Shown: positions 7,831 to 16,626, counted from the stretch's first letter. The stretch is 64,000 bases of DNA from CAG-791 sp002449595 (GCA_946539855.1 CAMNHV010000004.1:1-64000); one strand, 5' to 3'. The notes: generated from the letters alone by a model not told the origin. Made by a program: numbers and translations.

Positions 7831-8973
7831 TTATAGTCCGAACAGCCCTGCCGCTGCATGCATCCGGTCCGCGATCTTCACCTCGAACGGGCAGCGCGTC
7901 TCGCAGCTGCGGCAGCCGATGCAGTCGGACGCGTGGCGCGCGAGCGACTCGTAATGACTCTGCACCGTCGCGGGAACCGCGGGCTGGGTCCGCGCGAGAT
8001 CGTAGAACTTGCTGACCATCGCGATGTCGATCTCCTGCGGGCAGGGTTTGCAATGTCCGCAGTAGGTGCACTGTCCCTTATAAGAGTGGAGGGGGGCGGA
8101 AGCGATGACGGAGGCATAGTCCTTTTCTTCGTCCGTCGCAGTTTCGTACGCCGTCGCGGCGTCGACCTGGTCCTTCGTGTCATAGCCGCACATCACGGCG
8201 CAGACCGCCGGCCTCGTCAGCGCGTAGTGGATGCACTGCACCGGCGTGAAGACGGCGCCGAACGGGGACCTCTTCGGATCGAACAGCGCGCCGCCGAAGA
8301 ATCCCTTCATGACGGTGATGCCGACGTCCTTCTCCTCGCACAGGTGGTAGAACTCCGCGCGCTCCGGATCGATTCCCTTGAGAGAGGCGTCGTACTCGCC
8401 GAACATCGTGTCCAGGTTCTCGCTCGCCGGCTTCATGTCAAATGCCGGGTTGATGCTGAACAGGATCATCTCGATAAAGCCGGACTCTGCCGCCATCTTG
8501 GCGATCCTCGGATTGTGCGTGCTCATGCCGATGTGGCGGATCAGGCCCTTTTCATGCAGCTCGTGCACGTAGTCGATGAACTCCGTGTTCATGCAGGCGT
8601 TCCACTCCTCCATGCTGTCCACGTAGTGGATCATGCCGAGGTCGATGTACCCGCCGCCGATCCTCTGCAGAAGATCCTCGAACGCCGGCCTGACGAACTT
8701 CATATCCCTCGTCTTGACGTACTGGCCGTTCTGCCAGGTGGAGCCGATGTGCCCCTGCACATACCACTCGCCGCGGCACTCCGCGATTCCTTTTCCGATG
8801 ATGTCCCTCGATTTCGGATCCGGCATCCAGCAGTCGATGATGTTGATGCCCTTTTCGTGTGCATGATGGATCAGTTCGATGCCGTCCTCCTCCGGGTGGC
8901 GTTCCAGCCACTCGCCGCCGAAACCGACTTCGCTGACCATCAGGCCTGTCTTCCCCAACCTTCTTTTGTTCAT
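7831..8973 (-). CDS. Aldo/keto reductase with C-terminal 4Fe-4S domain
   Basis: The 380-residue protein has an aldo/keto reductase barrel (about 1-285; RRLGKTGLMVSEVGFGG at the start, NIIDCW and the strand MIHYVDS) fused to a ferredoxin-like tail. The tail has two cysteine clusters, CTYCGHCKPCP and CIGCRSCETRCP, each able to bind a 4Fe-4S centre. The fusion is common in anaerobic Firmicutes and suggests electron exchange with ferredoxin rather than simple NADPH use. GGGGGAA lies six bases before the ATG. It is the first gene of the hydrolase operon, directly behind the terminator of the transporter operon. Confidence 0.9.
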   Translation of the reverse strand: MNKRRLGKTGLMVSEVGFGGEWLERHPEEDGIELIHHAHEKGINIIDCWMPDPKSRDIIGKGIAECRGEWYVQGHIGSTWQNGQYVKTRDMKFVRPAFEDLLQRIGGGYIDLGMIHYVDSMEEWNACMNTEFIDYVHELHEKGLIRHIGMSTHNPRIAKMAAESGFIEMILFSINPAFDMKPASENLDTMFGEYDASLKGIDPERAEFYHLCEEKDVGITVMKGFFGGALFDPKRSPFGAVFTPVQCIHYALTRPAVCAVMCGYDTKDQVDAATAYETATDEEKDYASVIASAPLHSYKGQCTYCGHCKPCPQEIDIAMVSKFYDLARTQPAVPATVQSHYESLARHASDCIGCRSCETRCPFEVKIADRMHAAAGLFGL

Positions 8974-9004
8974 CTTGCATTCCCCCTTTTTTAGTGTCTC
9001 TATA

Positions 9005-9040
9005 AATCAAAAACCGCAGCCTCACCTGCTCCGCGGTTTC
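9005..9040 (-). terminator. Terminator between transporter and hydrolase operons
   Basis: On the minus strand AAACCGC and GCGGTTT pair around a short inner helix, followed by TTTTTGATTT. It ends the bmp-ABC-dehydrogenase operon just upstream of the aldo/keto reductase. Confidence 0.7.
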
Positions 9041-9064
9041 GATTTCTGATACCAAATATTGCCC

Positions 9065-10042
9065 TTAGTCCGAGATCCGGAACCCCGCCTTAAACGCGCG
9101 GGACACGAACGCCGCCTCGTAGTCCTCGAGGTCGTGCCACTCCGGCTCAGGAAGCATGATCCGGTTCTCCTTCAGCAGCCGCAGCGCGGGCTCGAACGGG
9201 CCGCACCGGCTGCCTTCGATCTTCAGTTCGTTCACTGCGACGAGGGAGAGATCGAACGGGTGCTTTCCCGCGTAAGTGCTCTTCAGGACGATCGTTCCCT
9301 GCCGACGGACGAGTTCGAGCGCCAGTTCCATGCCGGTGGGCGACCCGGAGGCCTCCACGACGACTTCGAACATGTCCTCCGCAGCGGCGATGCGCAGCGG
9401 CTCGATGCCCATATCCTTCGAGCCAGTCCCCGACACCCTCAGCTCCGCGAACGGCCGGAACTTCTCCAGCTTCTCCGCGTGCTTGCCGATCACCGTCACC
9501 TGCGTCCCGGACAGATGCAGCACCTGCGCGATCATATAGGCAAGACGCCCGTCGCCGATGACGGCAGCGGGCGTACCGGGTGCGATGTGGACCCGTTCCG
9601 GAATCTCAAGTGCGGCGGCCAGCGGCTCCGTGAGCACGGCACGCTCCGGCGCAAGGCCTTCGGGCACGACGTGGATCAGGTGATTCGCCAGCGTCATATA
9701 TTCCGCAAAGCAGCCGTCCTTCGACATGCCGATGACCTTGCGGGAGAGGCAGTGCTTCTCCCGGCCGGTGCGGCACAGGACGCAGTGCCCGCAGCCTTCG
9801 TTCAGCTCGCCGACGACGGTCTTGCCGATCAGTTCTTTCACGGACGACTCCTCCACCACGCCGGTGAACTCGTGTCCCATGACGCCGCGGAAATCCGGGC
9901 GGTATCCCTTCAGGATCTCCCGGTCCGTGGAGCAGACGCCCGCCCGGAGGATCCGGATCAGGCTGTGCCCCTCATCCGCCTGCGGCTTCGGGAGGTCGTC
10001 CCGGTAGGCCGCGCGGGCGCCGTCAAAATAGATGCCTCTCAT
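9065..10042 (-). CDS. Zinc-dependent alcohol dehydrogenase (MDR family)
   Basis: This 325-residue medium-chain dehydrogenase oxidises an alcohol or polyol with NAD(P). It has the catalytic-zinc segment CSTDREI and GHEFTG, and the structural-zinc loop CGHCVLCRTGREKHC. The nucleotide-binding region is AAVIGDGRLAYMIAQV, where the usual GxGxxG reads GDGRLA. Length and layout resemble threonine/sorbitol-type members. It lies 19 bases after the second permease gene and is the last gene of the importer operon, so its substrate is probably derived from the imported compound. Confidence 0.88.
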   Translation of the reverse strand: MRGIYFDGARAAYRDDLPKPQADEGHSLIRILRAGVCSTDREILKGYRPDFRGVMGHEFTGVVEESSVKELIGKTVVGELNEGCGHCVLCRTGREKHCLSRKVIGMSKDGCFAEYMTLANHLIHVVPEGLAPERAVLTEPLAAALEIPERVHIAPGTPAAVIGDGRLAYMIAQVLHLSGTQVTVIGKHAEKLEKFRPFAELRVSGTGSKDMGIEPLRIAAAEDMFEVVVEASGSPTGMELALELVRRQGTIVLKSTYAGKHPFDLSLVAVNELKIEGSRCGPFEPALRLLKENRIMLPEPEWHDLEDYEAAFVSRAFKAGFRISD

Positions 10043-10061
10043 TCCGGTGCAAGCCCCCTTC

Positions 10062-11033
10062 TTATCTCTTGGATTTGTCGTAAGTCTCGCCGAGTGCCTT
10101 CGGTGATCGGTTCTTCTTGGAGAGGAAGACCAGCAGGAACAGCGTCAGCACGTACGGAAGGATCATGACCAGATCCGAGTACGCGCTCGGCATGCCGAGC
10201 GCCTTGACCAGCTGGTAGCCGCCGCTGCGCGCAAAGCCGAAGATCAGGCAGGCCGCCAGGGTCGGCAGCATCGACCAGTTGCCGAAGATGTAGCTGGCGA
10301 TGGACAGATAGCCGTAGCCCATGTAGATGTCGCTCGAGAACTTCGCGAGGATCGAGTAGGCGAAGCACATGCCGGCGATGCCGGAGAGCGCACCGGAGAC
10401 GACCACGCCGAAGAAGCGGACCTTCGCGACGTCCCCGCCGGCCGCGTCGACCGCGTGCGGGTTGTCGCCGCAGGCGCGCAGGCGCAGGCCGAGCGTCGTG
10501 CGGTACAGGATGAACCACATGACCAGAGCGACGATGATGATCAGGATCTCAAAGGGATAGACGTTCGTGAAGAACGCGCCAATGACCGGGATGTTGGAGA
10601 TGCCGGGCACCGTGATGCGCTTCGAGACCGGCAGGATGAACTTGTTGGACGCCGCGCCGAACATGGTGCGGTTGATCGCCTTGGTCAGGAAGGACGTCAG
10701 CGCCATCGCGAGAATGTTGATGACGACGCCGCTGATGACCTGGTTGGCCTTGAAGCGGATGCAGAGCAGCGCGTGGACGCACGCGTACAGGCCGCCGCCG
10801 ACCGCAGCGAACAGGAACGCGATGATCCTGGTCTGGTCGTTGCCGATGCCGCCTGCTGCCGCAAGTGTCGCTGCCAGTGCGCCGATGAAGGCGCCCATTC
10901 CCTGCAGGCCTTCGAGCGCCAGGTTGGTGACGCCGCCCCGCTCGGAGTAGATGCCTCCGATCGCCATGATGAAGAGGGGCAGGGCGAAGCTCATGCCGTC
11001 AATGATGATGTTGTTGATCATTGCAGTATTCAT
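10062..11033 (-). CDS. ABC importer permease, BMP/nucleoside type (NupQ-like)
   Basis: This is an integral membrane protein of 323 residues with eight or more hydrophobic segments. It belongs to the branched-chain/sugar permease family that works with BMP-type binding proteins (YufQ/NupQ group), with the family segment ERGGVTNLALEGLQGMGAF near residue 31. It pairs with the permease encoded just upstream. GAGGAGAGG lies four bases before the ATG, overlapping the stop region of that gene. Known relatives import nucleosides or purines. The hydrolase and dehydrogenase context here argues that the cargo may differ. Confidence 0.9.
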   Translation of the reverse strand: MNTAMINNIIIDGMSFALPLFIMAIGGIYSERGGVTNLALEGLQGMGAFIGALAATLAAAGGIGNDQTRIIAFLFAAVGGGLYACVHALLCIRFKANQVISGVVINILAMALTSFLTKAINRTMFGAASNKFILPVSKRITVPGISNIPVIGAFFTNVYPFEILIIIVALVMWFILYRTTLGLRLRACGDNPHAVDAAGGDVAKVRFFGVVVSGALSGIAGMCFAYSILAKFSSDIYMGYGYLSIASYIFGNWSMLPTLAACLIFGFARSGGYQLVKALGMPSAYSDLVMILPYVLTLFLLVFLSKKNRSPKALGETYDKSKR

Positions 11034-11034
11034 T

Positions 11035-12132
11035 CTACCTCTCCTCCTCCGCGCTCTTAGCGGCCATCTTTCTGCGGTTCACGCTGATCTCGGCGAAGTA
11101 AGCGCTGCAGGCCGAGAACAGAAGGATCAGGCCGGTGATGACCGCCGCGATCTCGGACTCCATGCTCTGCTGGGAGCTCATGTAGGTGCTGCCCTTGTCG
11201 ATGACTTCGATGAGGAAGGAAGAGACGAGGATGCCGAGCGGATCCGAGGACCCGAGCAGGCAGACCGCGATGGAGTCGAATCCGGTCGAGACGAGCGTCT
11301 TCGGCTGGATCGAGCAGAAATAGCCAAGGTAATAGGACACGCCCGCAAGTCCCGCCAGTGCGCCGGAGATTGCCATGGAGACGACCATCGAGCGGCCGAC
11401 CCGGATGCCGGCGTACTCCGCGGCGACGCGGTTAAGACCGACCGCCCGCAGCTCGTAGCCGAGGACCGTCCGGTCAAGCAGGATCTTGATGAGGATCGCG
11501 CACGCGATCGCGAGAACGAACGCGAGCGGGATCGTGTACTTGTAGCCGCCGATCAGCACGTCCTGGAGCGAGAGCCTCGCGGAGGCCCGGATGTTCTTCG
11601 ACTGTCTGGAGACGGGATCGACGTAGCGTGTCTGGATAAAGAAGCTGATCACGTATTCCGCGATGTAGTTCAGCATGATCGAACTGACGACTTCGTTGAT
11701 GTTGAAGCGGTATTTGAGGAAGCCGATCAGCGCGCCGACCAGCATGCCTGCTGCCGCGCCGATCACAATGACGAGCGGCTTGGCGACCGCAGGTGCGAGG
11801 GTCGCATAGCCTGCGGTGATCGTCGCGATGAATCCGGCCGTCAGCATCTGGCCGGAGATCCCGATGTTGAAAAGGCCGGTCCGCATGGCCACGGCGCACG
11901 CGAGCGCCGCGAAGATCATGGGCGTCCAGAAATCAATGAAACCGGACAGGTCCGTGAACATGGAGCGGCCGGCGGCATATTTTCCCTTCGGCGCGAGGCC
12001 GCAGCCCTGAAGGAGGTTGTAGTACGCGCTCAGCGGATTCCTGTGCAGCACGAGCATGACGACCGCGCCCACGAGAAGGCTGATCACGACGGCAAGGACC
12101 GCCATCCGCCTTTGGAGTTTTGCGTCATTCAT
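11035..12132 (-). CDS. ABC importer permease, BMP/nucleoside type (NupP-like)
   Basis: This 365-residue membrane protein has an N-terminal helix (AVLAVVISLLVGAVVMLVL), then a long loop and the permease core with FNIGISGQMLTAGF. That segment is typical of the first permease in BMP-linked transporters. A cytosolic coupling region lies near LGYELRAVGLN. The gene overlaps the ATPase gene by eight bases and ends one base before the second permease, so the three subunits are translationally linked. It acts in the cytoplasmic membrane as half of the translocation pore. Confidence 0.9.
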   Translation of the reverse strand: MNDAKLQRRMAVLAVVISLLVGAVVMLVLHRNPLSAYYNLLQGCGLAPKGKYAAGRSMFTDLSGFIDFWTPMIFAALACAVAMRTGLFNIGISGQMLTAGFIATITAGYATLAPAVAKPLVIVIGAAAGMLVGALIGFLKYRFNINEVVSSIMLNYIAEYVISFFIQTRYVDPVSRQSKNIRASARLSLQDVLIGGYKYTIPLAFVLAIACAILIKILLDRTVLGYELRAVGLNRVAAEYAGIRVGRSMVVSMAISGALAGLAGVSYYLGYFCSIQPKTLVSTGFDSIAVCLLGSSDPLGILVSSFLIEVIDKGSTYMSSQQSMESEIAAVITGLILLFSACSAYFAEISVNRRKMAAKSAEEER

Positions 12133-13690
12133 GTGAGAGCCCTCCTGCTTTCGCGCCGCTTTGCGCGACGCCCATCATGTACTCACCGAGCATCGCTGTC
12201 GTGTACTCCTGCGCCGGGGCCGTCTTGCCGAACCGCCCGTCGTAGATGACGGCGATGGTGTCGGAGAGCGCCGTGATCTCGTCCAGTTCCAGGGAGACCA
12301 GAAGGACCGCCTTGCCCTTGTCACGCTCCGCGATGATCTGTTTGTGGATATTTTCGATCGCGCCGATGTCGAGGCCGCGCGTCGGCTGCACGAAGATGCA
12401 CAGCGGGGCGTCCTGCTCGATCTCTCTGCCGATGATCGCCTTCTGCTGATTGCCGCCCGACATCGAGCGGACGACGGTCTGCGACCGGTTCGCCGAGCGG
12501 ATGTCATATCGGTCGATCAGCTTCTCGGAATTCTCCTCGAAGACCTTGTTCTGCAGGAACTGGTTCTTCATAAAAGGCTCTTTGTAATAATCCTTCAGCC
12601 CGAGGTCGTTCTGCAGCGTGAAGTCGAGGATGAGGCCGACGAGCTGCCGGTCCTCGGGAATATACGAGATCCCTGCCAAAGTCCTTTTCCGGATGCTGTA
12701 ATGCGTGATGTCCTCCCCGTTCAGGGTGATCTTTCCGCTCTTGACCTTCTTCATTCCTGCGATCGCGTCCGCGATCTCCGTCTGGCCGTTGCCGGACACG
12801 CCTGCGATGGAAAAGATCTCTCCGCTCCGGATCTCGAAGGACACGCCCTGTACGACGTCGTAGTGGTCCTCGTTCTCCACGACGAGGTCCTCGACTTTGA
12901 GGACGGTGTCGCCGAAATGAGGCTCCCCCTTCTCCGCCGTGAGCTTGACCTCGTGGCCGACCATGAGCGCCGCCATTTCCCTGGCGTCCATGCCGGGCAC
13001 GTCGCGCACGTCGATGAGCTTGCCGCGGCGAAGGACCGCGCATCTGTCCGCGACCTTCCGGATCTCTTCGAGCTTATGCGTAATCAGGATGATCGTCTTG
13101 CCGCCGTCGCGCAGCGACTTGATGATCTCAAGGAGCGCGTCGATCTCCTGCGGCGTGAGGACCGCGGTCGGCTCGTCGAAGATGAGGATCTCCGCGTTGC
13201 GGTACAGCATCTTTAAGATCTCGACGCGCTGCTTCGTGGAGACGTTCACTTCGTCCACGATCTGGGTCGGGTCGACCTCCAGTCCGTACTGCTTTGAGAT
13301 CTCTGCGATCTCCTGATTGGCCCGTTTTTCATCCACAACAGGAAGGAACCCGAGGAATTTCTTCTTGGGCTCCGCGCCGAGGATGATATTCTGCGCGATC
13401 GTGTAATCGCCGACGAGCTTGAAGTGCTGGTGCACCATTCCGATGTTGAGGCTTGCCGCATAAGACGGGGACGAGATCTTCTCCTTTTTCCCGCGGATCA
13501 GGATCTCTCCTTCGTCCGGCTCATACATGCCGAACAGCATGCTCATGAGGGTGGACTTGCCGGCACCGTTCTCACCAAGGAGCGCGTAGATCTCCCCTTT
13601 CCGGATCTGGATCGTCACGTCTTCGTTCGCGACGATCCCGGGAAAGCGCTTGGTGATGTGCCGCATTTCTACAATGTATTCCGGCTCCAT
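12125..13690 (-). CDS. ABC importer ATPase, two-domain (NupO/RbsA-like)
   Basis: The protein has 521 residues and two fused ATP-binding domains. The first has Walker A GENGAGKST and Walker B ILIFDEPTAVL. The second has a degenerate Walker A (GVSGNGQTE), the signature MSGGNQQK and a Walker B ending in VQPTRGLD. This asymmetry is normal for carbohydrate/nucleoside-class importers. The start at 13690 follows AAAGGG at seven bases; a longer reading lacks an SD and would run into the preceding terminator. It powers the two permeases encoded next. Confidence 0.92.
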   Translation of the reverse strand: MEPEYIVEMRHITKRFPGIVANEDVTIQIRKGEIYALLGENGAGKSTLMSMLFGMYEPDEGEILIRGKKEKISSPSYAASLNIGMVHQHFKLVGDYTIAQNIILGAEPKKKFLGFLPVVDEKRANQEIAEISKQYGLEVDPTQIVDEVNVSTKQRVEILKMLYRNAEILIFDEPTAVLTPQEIDALLEIIKSLRDGGKTIILITHKLEEIRKVADRCAVLRRGKLIDVRDVPGMDAREMAALMVGHEVKLTAEKGEPHFGDTVLKVEDLVVENEDHYDVVQGVSFEIRSGEIFSIAGVSGNGQTEIADAIAGMKKVKSGKITLNGEDITHYSIRKRTLAGISYIPEDRQLVGLILDFTLQNDLGLKDYYKEPFMKNQFLQNKVFEENSEKLIDRYDIRSANRSQTVVRSMSGGNQQKAIIGREIEQDAPLCIFVQPTRGLDIGAIENIHKQIIAERDKGKAVLLVSLELDEITALSDTIAVIYDGRFGKTAPAQEYTTAMLGEYMMGVAQSGAKAGGLSHE

Positions 13691-13736
13691 GACTGCCCTT
13701 TCGATGAACTGTGGAATTGGTATGTTCCGTTGCATT

Positions 13737-13772
13737 AAAAAGAGAGCACGGGAGACATCTCCCGCGCTCTCT
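13737..13772 (-). terminator. Terminator/attenuator between bmp and ABC genes
   Basis: A 15-bp stem (arms 13741-13755 and 13758-13772) is followed by TTTTT on the minus strand. It sits between the binding-protein gene and its ATPase gene. Partial read-through would give much more binding protein than membrane components, a usual arrangement in ABC importer operons. Confidence 0.85.
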
Positions 13773-13819
13773 ATTTTACTGTATATTACCGGTTCATTCC
13801 AGTCGGAAAACCACTCAGA

Positions 13820-15034
13820 TCACTCAAGTCCCTCGAAGTTGTCCGGAAGGGTTCCGCCGAAGTTGGAAGCAGGAACGATCTCGCCGCTCTTGACCTTCGC
13901 GAAAGCTTCGTCGATCTTCGCGATGGTCTCGTCGGAGAGCTGGCATCTGCCAGCCTCGGAGACATAGCCGGTGGAGTCACTGTCCGCGCCGAGCAGAGCG
14001 TTCTCGCCCTTGAAGGTGCCGTCCTTGATCTTGTTGAGCTGGATCGTGTCGTTCTTGTCCATGATCTTCAGAACGGAGGTCAGGATGATGTTGGAATCGC
14101 CGTTTGCGCCGTCGTCATACTGGTCGACGTCGCAGCCGATGACGTAGACCCCTTCCGCTTCCTTCGCCGCCGTGAAGACGCCGTTGCCGGAGCCGCCTGC
14201 CGCGACAAAGATCACGTCGCAGCCTTCGTCGATCAGCGCCTTGCCGACGACCTTGCCGGTCGCCTCATCCGCGAAGGAGCCGATGTAGTTGCCGCCGACG
14301 TTCGCGCCGGTGACGTCCGTGCCCGCATAGGAAGCGAGTTCGACGCACTCAGCGGTCGTGCCGTAGTGCTTGTTGGCATAGTTGACGCCGCTCATGAAGC
14401 CGTACTGGTAGTTGACGTTGGAAGGATACGCGATGCCGTTGACGACCGCGACCTTGCCGCTCTTGGTCTCAAGAGCTGCCGCGAGGCCTGCCGCGAAGCC
14501 GGATTCGTGCTCTTTGAAGGTCATGGCGTAGACGTTGTCATACGCAGCCTCGTTGCCGTCCGCATCCGTAGGATTCGTGTCGACGAGGATGAACTTCACG
14601 TCCGGGTTCTCCTCGGCGATGCTGCCGATGCCCGCGAACTGGAAGCCGTCGCAGACGATGACGTCATAGTCGGCAACGATGTCCTGCACGGTCTGGATGC
14701 AGGCGGAGACGTCGCCGGTCTCCTCGCGGACTGCCGTGACCTTGGAATCAGGGTTCTCGGCGATGAAAGCGAGGATGCCGTTGTAGTTGTTCTGGTTGAA
14801 GGAGCCGTCGTCAACGCCGGACGGGGAAGTGACGATCGCGATATTGAGCGCCGCGCCGCCTTCCGTAGCCTCAGCCGCTTCCGTGGTCTCTTCCGCAGGA
14901 GCTTCCGCTTCTTCCTTTGCTTCCTCAGCAGCGGGCTGCTGGGCAGGGGTCCCTGCGACCGGTGCTCCGCAGGCCGTGAGCGCAGCCGCGAAGATGCATG
15001 CCGCTGCCAGTGCACTGATCAGTTTCTTTTTCAT
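13820..15034 (-). CDS. BMP-family substrate-binding lipoprotein
   Basis: This is a secreted lipoprotein of 404 residues with the lipobox LTAC (C22) and a Glu/Ala-rich linker to about residue 60. A periplasmic-binding-protein fold of the BMP/PnrA class follows, seen in VTSPSGVDDGSFNQ, the VDTNP strand and VFVAAGGSGNG. Known members bind purine nucleosides, and some bind autoinducers or other small molecules. The ligand here is unknown. It leads the importer operon. GGAGGAAATT precedes the ATG. The conserved aspartate and phenylalanine of the DDGSFNQ region are kept, consistent with a base or ring stacking in the site. Confidence 0.93.
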   Translation of the reverse strand: MKKKLISALAAACIFAAALTACGAPVAGTPAQQPAAEEAKEEAEAPAEETTEAAEATEGGAALNIAIVTSPSGVDDGSFNQNNYNGILAFIAENPDSKVTAVREETGDVSACIQTVQDIVADYDVIVCDGFQFAGIGSIAEENPDVKFILVDTNPTDADGNEAAYDNVYAMTFKEHESGFAAGLAAALETKSGKVAVVNGIAYPSNVNYQYGFMSGVNYANKHYGTTAECVELASYAGTDVTGANVGGNYIGSFADEATGKVVGKALIDEGCDVIFVAAGGSGNGVFTAAKEAEGVYVIGCDVDQYDDGANGDSNIILTSVLKIMDKNDTIQLNKIKDGTFKGENALLGADSDSTGYVSEAGRCQLSDETIAKIDEAFAKVKSGEIVPASNFGGTLPDNFEGLE

Positions 15035-15085
15035 AATTTCCTCCTTAGTGAGTCGAGTTATTCCGCACAGCGCGGAACACTATGT

Positions 15086-15141
15086 ATTATACATTATCTG
15101 CCCTTCCATGAAACAGGATAAATCATGAAGAATCCATGAAA
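15086..15141 (-). promoter_or_regulatory. bmp promoter with three TTCATG repeats
   Basis: On the minus strand a consensus TATAAT (15091-15086) is preceded by three copies of a TTCATG-centred motif: at 15141-15131, 15130-15121 and 15113-15104. The two distal copies are one helical turn apart, and the nearest covers the place of a -35, which is otherwise poor. This looks like an operator or activator site for the importer operon. Confidence 0.45.
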
Positions 15142-15210
15142 TCTTGCGGCCGCCGCACCTCGTAATTCGGCAATTTGCCCTGTCCTCCCGTATCGCCGGA
15201 CGTCCCTCGC

Positions 15211-15219
15211 TGATATAAT
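15211..15219 (+). promoter_or_regulatory. Extended -10 promoter of SDR gene
   Basis: The sequence is TGATATAAT, a consensus -10 with TGn extension. The region 17 bases upstream is not -35-like. It faces away from the bmp promoter and lies about 75 bases before the SDR start. Confidence 0.5.
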
Positions 15220-15291
15220 GGATCTGTAGTGCCGGACGCGGGCGCACCCCGCCCCGGCGGGACTTTTCATGATCGGCAAAGGAGAGCATCT

Positions 15292-15981
15292 ATGAAAACC
15301 GTTCTGATCTCCGGTGCGGACCGCGGCGTCGGTCTCGCCATGGCCTCGGAATTCGCCTCCCACGGGTGGCGCGTGTTCGCGGGGCAGTTCATGCCGGCGT
15401 GGCCGCAGCTGTCTCAGCTGCAGGAGAAATACCCGGACAACATCGTCATCGTGCCGCTGGACGTCTCGTCTTCGGAGAGTGTGCAGAAAGCAAAGGAGAT
15501 CGTCGAAAAGGAGACCGACCGGATCGACCTTCTCGCAAGCAATGCAGGGATCGCCCATCTGCCGGAAGAGAGGGAATACATGAACCGGATCTTCTCGGTG
15601 AACTCGCTGGCACTCGTCAGGCTCATCTCCGCCTTCCGCGACCTTCTGGACCGCGGGGACCGGCGCATCTGCGCGGTGTCCTCCGAGGCGGGCAGCATCA
15701 CGCTCGCGATGCGTCCCGACATGTACTCCTACTGCATGTCGAAGACGGCGCTCAACATGGAGCTGCGGCTCCTGTTCAATGAGCTCCGCCCGCAGGGCTA
15801 CACGTTCCGCGTCTACCATCCCGGCTGGATCCGCTCCTACATGGCGGGCGTTAAGTCCACTGTCGGCTACTACGAGCCGGAAGAGACGGCGGCCGTCGCC
15901 TACCGGCAGTTTACGGAAGACCGGGAAGTCGAGGACGTGCTTTATCTGATGGATATCGAAGGGGAAGTCTGGACGTTTTGA
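15292..15981 (+). CDS. Short-chain dehydrogenase/reductase
   Basis: This is a 229-residue classical SDR. The cofactor motif is SGADRGVG (7-14), the NAG strand is at 84-86, the catalytic serine is S130 or S131, and the YxxxK dyad is Y147/K151. After the active site comes YHPGWIRSYMAG, the usual PG loop. The start at 15292 follows AAAGGAGA at six bases; a longer frame has no SD. It is transcribed away from the importer operon and followed 12 bases later by a related gene that has lost the catalytic residues. Its substrate is unknown, but sugar or polyol derivatives fit the setting. Confidence 0.88.
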   Translation: MKTVLISGADRGVGLAMASEFASHGWRVFAGQFMPAWPQLSQLQEKYPDNIVIVPLDVSSSESVQKAKEIVEKETDRIDLLASNAGIAHLPEEREYMNRIFSVNSLALVRLISAFRDLLDRGDRRICAVSSEAGSITLAMRPDMYSYCMSKTALNMELRLLFNELRPQGYTFRVYHPGWIRSYMAGVKSTVGYYEPEETAAVAYRQFTEDREVEDVLYLMDIEGEVWTF

Positions 15982-15993
15982 GAGGAATGACGC

Positions 15994-16626
15994 ATGAATA
16001 AGAATATTTTAGTGATAGGCTGCAGCGACCCCGAAGCGATCCGGATGGCTGACTGGTTTGCCGCCCACGGCGACACGGTGTATCAGAACCGGCCGGACGA
16101 GCCGCTCTCCGCGGAGATCTCCGCGCTGGACCACCTCGATCTTCTGATCCTGCACACGGCGAGCTTCGAGTCCGAGGCAGATGCGATGCTGCCCGAGGGC
16201 GGGACGATCCTGCAGATGGATGACGCCGCGGCCATGAGGGACTACGACCGCTATGTGTGCGGCTGCTTTGAACTTCTGGAACAGTGCCTTCCCCAGCTCC
16301 GCAAAGGGCTGAAGCGAATCTGCATCCTGACGGATGCGACCTGCTCCATCCGCTCGAATCCGGGGACCGGCGCGCCGTCGAAGCACATCATGATGGCGGC
16401 CGTGAACGATATGGTCAAGCTGTTTTTCAACCGGCTCCGCCCCGAGGGCTTCACATTCCGGAACTACGCGCTGACGGGCGATCCCGCCGGCGTGCCGCAG
16501 GGCGCTTTCCCACCCGGCGCGTTCTTTTTGCTTGATTTCTGCTATGACGCGCGCGAGCTCCCGATCCACAACGAGGAGGAGCGGTTCGTCCTCAAGGACG
16601 GCTTCCTGAACGAGATCGCGTGGTGA
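15994..16626 (+). CDS. SDR-like pseudoenzyme
   Basis: This 210-residue protein aligns by eye with the SDR just upstream, most clearly over FFNRLRPEGFTFRNYALTG against LFNELRPQGYTFRVYHPGW. Counting back from LRP, Tyr147 and Lys151 of the SDR correspond to Lys130 and Met134 here. The serine position is Thr113/Asp114, the NAG strand has become HTASF, and the glycine-rich loop reads IGCSDPEA. The fold seems intact but neither dyad residue remains, so classical SDR catalysis is unlikely. Short spacing suggests co-translation and perhaps a heteromeric complex with the active SDR. There is no signal peptide or membrane segment. Confidence 0.75.
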   Translation: MNKNILVIGCSDPEAIRMADWFAAHGDTVYQNRPDEPLSAEISALDHLDLLILHTASFESEADAMLPEGGTILQMDDAAAMRDYDRYVCGCFELLEQCLPQLRKGLKRICILTDATCSIRSNPGTGAPSKHIMMAAVNDMVKLFFNRLRPEGFTFRNYALTGDPAGVPQGAFPPGAFFLLDFCYDARELPIHNEEERFVLKDGFLNEIAW

